From contig CACYBK010000115.1 in NCBI GenBank assembly GCA_902772635.1, positions 1 to 47,390 on the forward strand: 47,390 nucleotides of DNA. Direction: 5' to 3'. The stretch is from an uncultured Lachnospiraceae bacterium. Its GTDB lineage: Bacteria; Bacillota; Clostridia; Lachnospirales; Lachnospiraceae. The notes beneath the pieces are model-generated. The model had not been told where the DNA came from. It saw nothing but the letters and a program-made list of their open reading frames with translations, and searched no databases. The first letter of the stretch is position 1. Each line of letters starts with the position of its first letter. Position numbers and translations under genes: made by a program. This document shows positions 44,901 through 47,390 of this stretch, one piece after another.

Positions 44901-45046
44901 CGATAATCGAGATAAATGATAATCTGGTTGTACTTATCATCTTCCTGATGTTCGCGATACCGATAGCGATCGCGACGATCGTGATAATATTGATCGTTCG
45001 GCATATACTGAAAAAGAAGAAAAAGAAAGCGCAGGCTAAAGCGTAA
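41951..45046 (+). CDS. GLUG-repeat surface protein with helical insert and C-terminal membrane anchor
   Basis: A 1031-residue exported protein. Signal peptide (1-30, cleavage near RAGA). GLUG-type beta-solenoid repeats at about 90-323 (GGIAG and GGICG turns), then a long helical, Asp/Ser-rich region (about 328-600) resembling the coiled Pip/YhgE-type domains. GLUG repeats resume at 614-780. An InlB-repeat-like segment (YGSTISSSDIPAVPKKDGF) follows, and then a C-terminal membrane span (about 990-1018) with a Lys-rich tail. ATG 41951 was chosen behind AAGGGAGGTGAG. Likely a cell-surface partner of the MMPL transporter; function unknown. Confidence 0.85.
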   Translation: MKMTKKIIALSLAGVLSLFSLLTIRAGATENADPGALAGEASLKATHIKNFEDFRVFAENCRRDEWSRGQEFVLDNDITFDSDKMVMVASFAGTFDGNGHTISNVKIEGVASNTGLFGIVYASGIVKNLTVKGTYEPTGVMSRLGGIAGANHGLIQNCTFDGSITADSMMGGICGYNWSDGRIINCTSKGTISGANKIGGIAGVNDGIMSGCVNSAKVNTTYDEKRLSNNMISNIIESYTMSGDFNMLNVLRDRTDVGGIAGVSAGRIENCSNEGNVGYRQVGYNTGGIAGRSMGFISNSVNRAEVYGRTDTGGIVGQQAPFTFLAYSDSDLKEIESGLDELNSTVNAALKDASGYSAKIRNELIGIANTIDHAKELLQLMMETLGNGIDDISNSAGSLIDDGTDAVDEFDDQMGDIRADLKSLVDRLHELGVDKDQAFAAIEMLLTALTLSDSDGLEEAYDLLSDALSDIGDSMIIDTLADLGDSVSEESDFFEDLKKAGNTLNDINSRMSRLNNDLLSAGNDFFSTITLLVSQIKQFSNTLDGAVQGVSKGLENVVEKGSGVARIVSGSFSNITSSLAGTLADSLFGSAYHDASGEDIENAVFGRTTNSTNYGVVNGDNNTGGVAGNMGIEADIGMHPDLSDTVIDDATLSTDSTMKSRCLIDHCINRGEIEARQSKAGAIAGNMDRGLITDCESYGKLTVLGNYAGGITGFSRAEVRNSYSKLTMYGTRYVGGITGYGTIIHDCISIADIVEAEQFIGAVAGNVEEVNSDKIYNNLYYSKDRHGIDGISYSGIAEGKSFNDLVSTERLPKGFSDMTLTFQADGKTVKALTFAYGSTISSSDIPAVPKKDGFRGVWSKTDFSTAVRDEVITAEYTRINSLLQSDLLRSGRPVLLTMGEFAAGEKLTVTEDKPASSLYDYQYHVVIPKDGLPSHQLRYLPQNQGVNIYYLLNDNIGSDLLMEKAGSFGKYATIDVTGNDINVAIIEINDNLVVLIIFLMFAIPIAIATIVIILIVRHILKKKKKKAQAKA

Positions 45047-45063
45047 AAAAAGAAACGAAAAGT

Positions 45064-45094
45064 CGGGCAGGGGTATTTTCCTCTGCTCGATTTT
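45064..45094 (+). terminator. Intrinsic terminator after the GLUG-protein gene
   Basis: CGGGCAGGGG (45064-45073), loop TATTTT, CCTCTGCTCG (45080-45089) with two G-U pairs, then ATTTT. It immediately precedes the next promoter. Confidence 0.7.
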
Positions 45095-45097
45095 GTA

Positions 45098-45106
45098 TGG
45101 TATAAT
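45098..45106 (+). promoter_or_regulatory. Extended -10 promoter of the Hss-like/adenylation operon
   Basis: TGGTATAAT with perfect TATAAT (45101-45106), 45 bases before ATG 45151. No strong -35. AGAAAGG lies before the start codon. Confidence 0.65.
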
Positions 45107-45150
45107 CGTTCAGTTACCAAAAAAGAATAGTCAGTTAGAAAGGCTGGAAT

Positions 45151-46497
45151 ATGACAGATTACATGAAAGGATCAAGATTGACGATTCTGGGACTTGGACT
45201 TGTAAGCAGATCCCTGATAAACCTGCTGCTTTCTGAAAAGGCTTACACGATTGACGACATCCGTGTTGTGGATAAGGATGCTGAGGCTTTTTCCTGCTAC
45301 AGCAGTCTTGGCGGAAAAAAAGAAAACTTTATCAACCTGAGTATGGACAGCAAAAATTACCATGAGATATTCACCGGCATGAAAAAAGGAGACTATCTGA
45401 TCAGGCTTGCTAACGGATGTGATGACAAAATCCTTGTAAAAGAGTGCATGGAAAGAGGTATTCATTATATCTGTACTTCTGAAGATGAGTTCCCGGATGC
45501 TCCTGTCGAGTCTTTCCCCTACAGAACGAGCTTTTATCGGGTCAAAGAGATCATAGAACAATCGGGTGGCCTGGCAACCTCCGTGCTGCAGTTCGGTGTA
45601 AATCCAGGGCTTGTCAGCGTATTGACAAAGAAGGCTCTGATTGACATTGTCGAAAATGATGACGGTGACTTTGTGACGCAAAACAGGGACAGACTGAAAC
45701 AGCTTATCAAAACGGGGGATTTCCCGCTTTTGGCAAAGGAGCTTAAGGTGACCGCTTTTGTGGAGCCGGATCTGGATTCCACACAGGCGGATATTGCAGA
45801 GGATGAGAATACGCTGTATAACACCTGGAATATCATTGATTTCATTGAGGAAATGAATGACCGTTCGATTGTAAAGCTGGGAAGTCTGGTATCCCTTGAG
45901 GAGTGTCTGAAGAAACTGGGCATTTCTCCGGACAAAGTATACTACTATAACAGACATGACGGAACGCTTGTGTTTGACGCGGCAGGAAAGGATCTGCCAT
46001 TCGAGGCATACTCAGGCGCCGAGAAATTCACCGGATTTTTGGATTCTCACGAAGAGCTCTTCTCGATCTACGACTATTATACCATCAGGGACAGGGAAGG
46101 AGAGATTGATTATGCTCCTTCGGTCATATTTGTGTATCGCCCCTGCGAGCTTGCCATAAGCTCGGTTCGCCGCTCGGATGCGGCTCTGCTTCACACGGAT
46201 ACCTATCAGTTCATGCCGATCACAAATGACAGGATGATCTCAGGCACAGAAGCAGTGGGAGTCACTGTGGAAGGGGAGAGGTTTACTCCTGTCTATGTTG
46301 GCGTAGCACCGAAGTATGATAAGGACGCTTTTGAGACACCCTCCGTTTTGGAGGTGTCAGCCACGGTCTATGCCGCAATGCGCTACATATCAAAGCACCC
46401 GCTTGAAGGGGTGCTGTATCCGGAATACCTTGATGTAGATGAGATCCTTTCCTATACGGAGAGGTTTTTGCCCGTTACTTCAAAAAGGTTAGGCTAA
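45151..46497 (+). CDS. Homospermidine synthase/saccharopine dehydrogenase-like protein
   Basis: A 448-residue cytosolic protein. The N-terminus is a Rossmann fold (LTILGLGLVSRSLINLLLS, then VVDKD). The middle has QFGVNPGLVSVLTKKALIDI (about 149-168), FVEPDLDSTQ and NTWNIIDFIEE, which correspond to homospermidine synthase blocks (ANPGLVSHF, ERDTQ, NTW). Family members join an aldehyde and an amine with NAD(P), so a polyamine or opine-like product is plausible. Its closeness to the adenylation gene suggests a joint pathway. Leu CTG is used more than in most genes here, a possible mark of transfer. Confidence 0.75.
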   Translation: MTDYMKGSRLTILGLGLVSRSLINLLLSEKAYTIDDIRVVDKDAEAFSCYSSLGGKKENFINLSMDSKNYHEIFTGMKKGDYLIRLANGCDDKILVKECMERGIHYICTSEDEFPDAPVESFPYRTSFYRVKEIIEQSGGLATSVLQFGVNPGLVSVLTKKALIDIVENDDGDFVTQNRDRLKQLIKTGDFPLLAKELKVTAFVEPDLDSTQADIAEDENTLYNTWNIIDFIEEMNDRSIVKLGSLVSLEECLKKLGISPDKVYYYNRHDGTLVFDAAGKDLPFEAYSGAEKFTGFLDSHEELFSIYDYYTIRDREGEIDYAPSVIFVYRPCELAISSVRRSDAALLHTDTYQFMPITNDRMISGTEAVGVTVEGERFTPVYVGVAPKYDKDAFETPSVLEVSATVYAAMRYISKHPLEGVLYPEYLDVDEILSYTERFLPVTSKRLG

Positions 46498-46531
46498 AGA
46501 AGCGCTGATTGAGCGGATAGGGAGAATACAG

Positions 46532-47390
46532 ATGCGCTATATGGAAAAAGTACTGGAGTGGGCAAAGACCGATCCGGACAAAACGGTACTGTTCGATACA
46601 GAGACAGAAAAAGAGATGTCCTATCGGGAACTTGACGAAAGCACGTCAAGGATATACGCCTATCTCAAGGCGAGGGGGATCGGCCGGGAAGCTTTTGTCA
46701 TGATAGATCTTCCTCGCGGGATCGATGTCGCCGTAGCGGCCATCGGCGTGTGGAGAGCCGGAGCTGCATATGTTATCGTGGAAGAGGGGACTCCAGACGC
46801 AAGAAAGGATTTTATCTATCAGGACTGCGGGTGCGTTCTGCTGATCGACCGGAAGACCTATGCGAAGATGCTGGGTACTCCCGGAAAAGAAGGCTATGCA
46901 GAGACGGAGCTGCATGACGCGGCATATGTCATATATACCTCCGGCACAACAGGGAATCCAAAGGGCGTGCTCCATGAATACGGCACACTGGAGGAGGATC
47001 TCGCTCATTTCAAGTATGAGGGGAACTATCTCCTGAATGAGAACGACAGTTTCCTGCTGGTCACGCCTCTTTCCTTTATTGCGGGAACGATGGTCATCAA
47101 TCTCATGCCGTATCTGGGCGTTACCCTGATCATTGCGCCTTTTACAGCCGCAAGGGATCCCGTAAAGATTCTTGAGTGTATGACGAGATACAGGATAACC
47201 GCTGCGTTTTTCACAGCGTCCTATCTGAGGCTGGATCCCGTATTTCACCCGGAGCTTAGGACCCTGATCATTTCAAGCGAACCACTGGAAAATGTCTACA
47301 GGGATGACGTAACGATCTACAATACATACGCCCAGTCGGAGACAGGTTATCTCGCCACCATATTCAAAACGGACAGGGCTTATGAGCGCA
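46532..47390 (+). CDS. NRPS-type adenylation domain protein, cut by window edge
   Basis: An open frame of at least 286 residues runs off the right edge. It carries adenylation core motifs: MSYRELDE (A1), WRAGAAYVIVEE (A2), YVIYTSGTTGNPKGV (A3, P-loop-like), and NTYAQSETG (A5). It would activate an amino acid as adenylate, as in NRPS or DltA-like enzymes. The substrate code cannot be read safely. AGGGAG precedes ATG 46532; an alternative ATG is 46541. It lies 34 bases after the homospermidine synthase-like gene and probably belongs to a biosynthetic cluster continuing outside. Confidence 0.88.
   Translation, partial: MRYMEKVLEWAKTDPDKTVLFDTETEKEMSYRELDESTSRIYAYLKARGIGREAFVMIDLPRGIDVAVAAIGVWRAGAAYVIVEEGTPDARKDFIYQDCGCVLLIDRKTYAKMLGTPGKEGYAETELHDAAYVIYTSGTTGNPKGVLHEYGTLEEDLAHFKYEGNYLLNENDSFLLVTPLSFIAGTMVINLMPYLGVTLIIAPFTAARDPVKILECMTRYRITAAFFTASYLRLDPVFHPELRTLIISSEPLENVYRDDVTIYNTYAQSETGYLATIFKTDRAYER

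Noticed and set aside
46646-47248. Minus-strand ORF (200 codons) at the right edge
   Set aside because: It is opposite an open frame with adenylation motifs that runs off the window; the plus frame is the gene.

Overview
The window reads as a chromosomal segment of an anaerobic Firmicute of class Clostridia, most likely a Lachnospiraceae member. The grounds are protein style (histidine kinases with HDIRTP or HEIRTP H-boxes, a DUF4422 glycosyltransferase, a YjfB-like motility protein, a CvfB protein, a prolyl-tRNA-editing PrdX homologue), a canonical CIRCE operator, a Trp T-box riboswitch, sigma-A promoters often of the extended -10 type, and strong AGGAGG ribosome binding sites. GC content looks balanced by eye. 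The genus is not identified. I see no rRNA, tRNA, CRISPR array, prophage or complete insertion sequence.

Layout. 1-2.7 kb: a hairpin repeat, a coupled small-protein/TPR-membrane-protein pair, a flavin reductase-rubredoxin fusion and a YjfB-like protein. 2.7-4.0 kb (minus): cvfB-ridA. 4.1-12.8 kb (plus): trxB and arcC, then glycosyltransferases (GT4, DUF4422, GT2, GT2), a small HTH protein and valS, mostly with overlapping start and stop codons. 12.8-15.75 kb (minus): two tandem SGNH-hydrolase paralogues and a LicD-type transferase, probably cell-surface polymer decoration. 15.85-19.84 kb (plus): a phosphodiester glycosidase (NAGPA) protein, a membrane protein, a small protein, PrdX and an M29 aminopeptidase, ended by a perfect 38-bp inverted repeat. 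19.9-22.1 kb: CIRCE-controlled hsp20 (minus), a GNAT-like gene with a coupled small gene (plus), and trxA (minus).

22.2-37.4 kb (plus) is a long run with short gaps and no internal terminator that I could see: a hybrid histidine kinase with a degenerate ATPase domain, malQ, a voltage-gated-type K+ channel with TrkA-C domains, a 936-residue multi-domain Fe-S/flavin oxidoreductase, then the packed unit 7TM-kinase-REC-HPt / serine-hydrolase-like protein lacking its nucleophile / Cache-kinase-REC. That last trio is the best candidate for an undescribed system. It looks like an envelope-sensing phosphorelay built around a catalytically dead penicillin-binding-type domain. 37.4-39.1 kb (minus): a TrpB2-type tryptophan synthase beta chain under a tRNA-Trp T-box. 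39.2-45.0 kb (plus): a possible leader peptide, an MMPL-family transporter and a GLUG-repeat surface protein with a long helical insert. 45.1 kb to the end: a homospermidine synthase/saccharopine dehydrogenase-like enzyme followed by an NRPS-type adenylation domain cut by the window edge, possibly the start of a biosynthetic cluster.

Two structural themes recur. Several promoters lie so close to their start codon that the mRNA should be leaderless (15754 minus, 15854 plus, 7176 plus, perhaps 4011 minus). At three convergent gene pairs the intrinsic terminator of one gene lies inside the coding sequence of the opposing gene.
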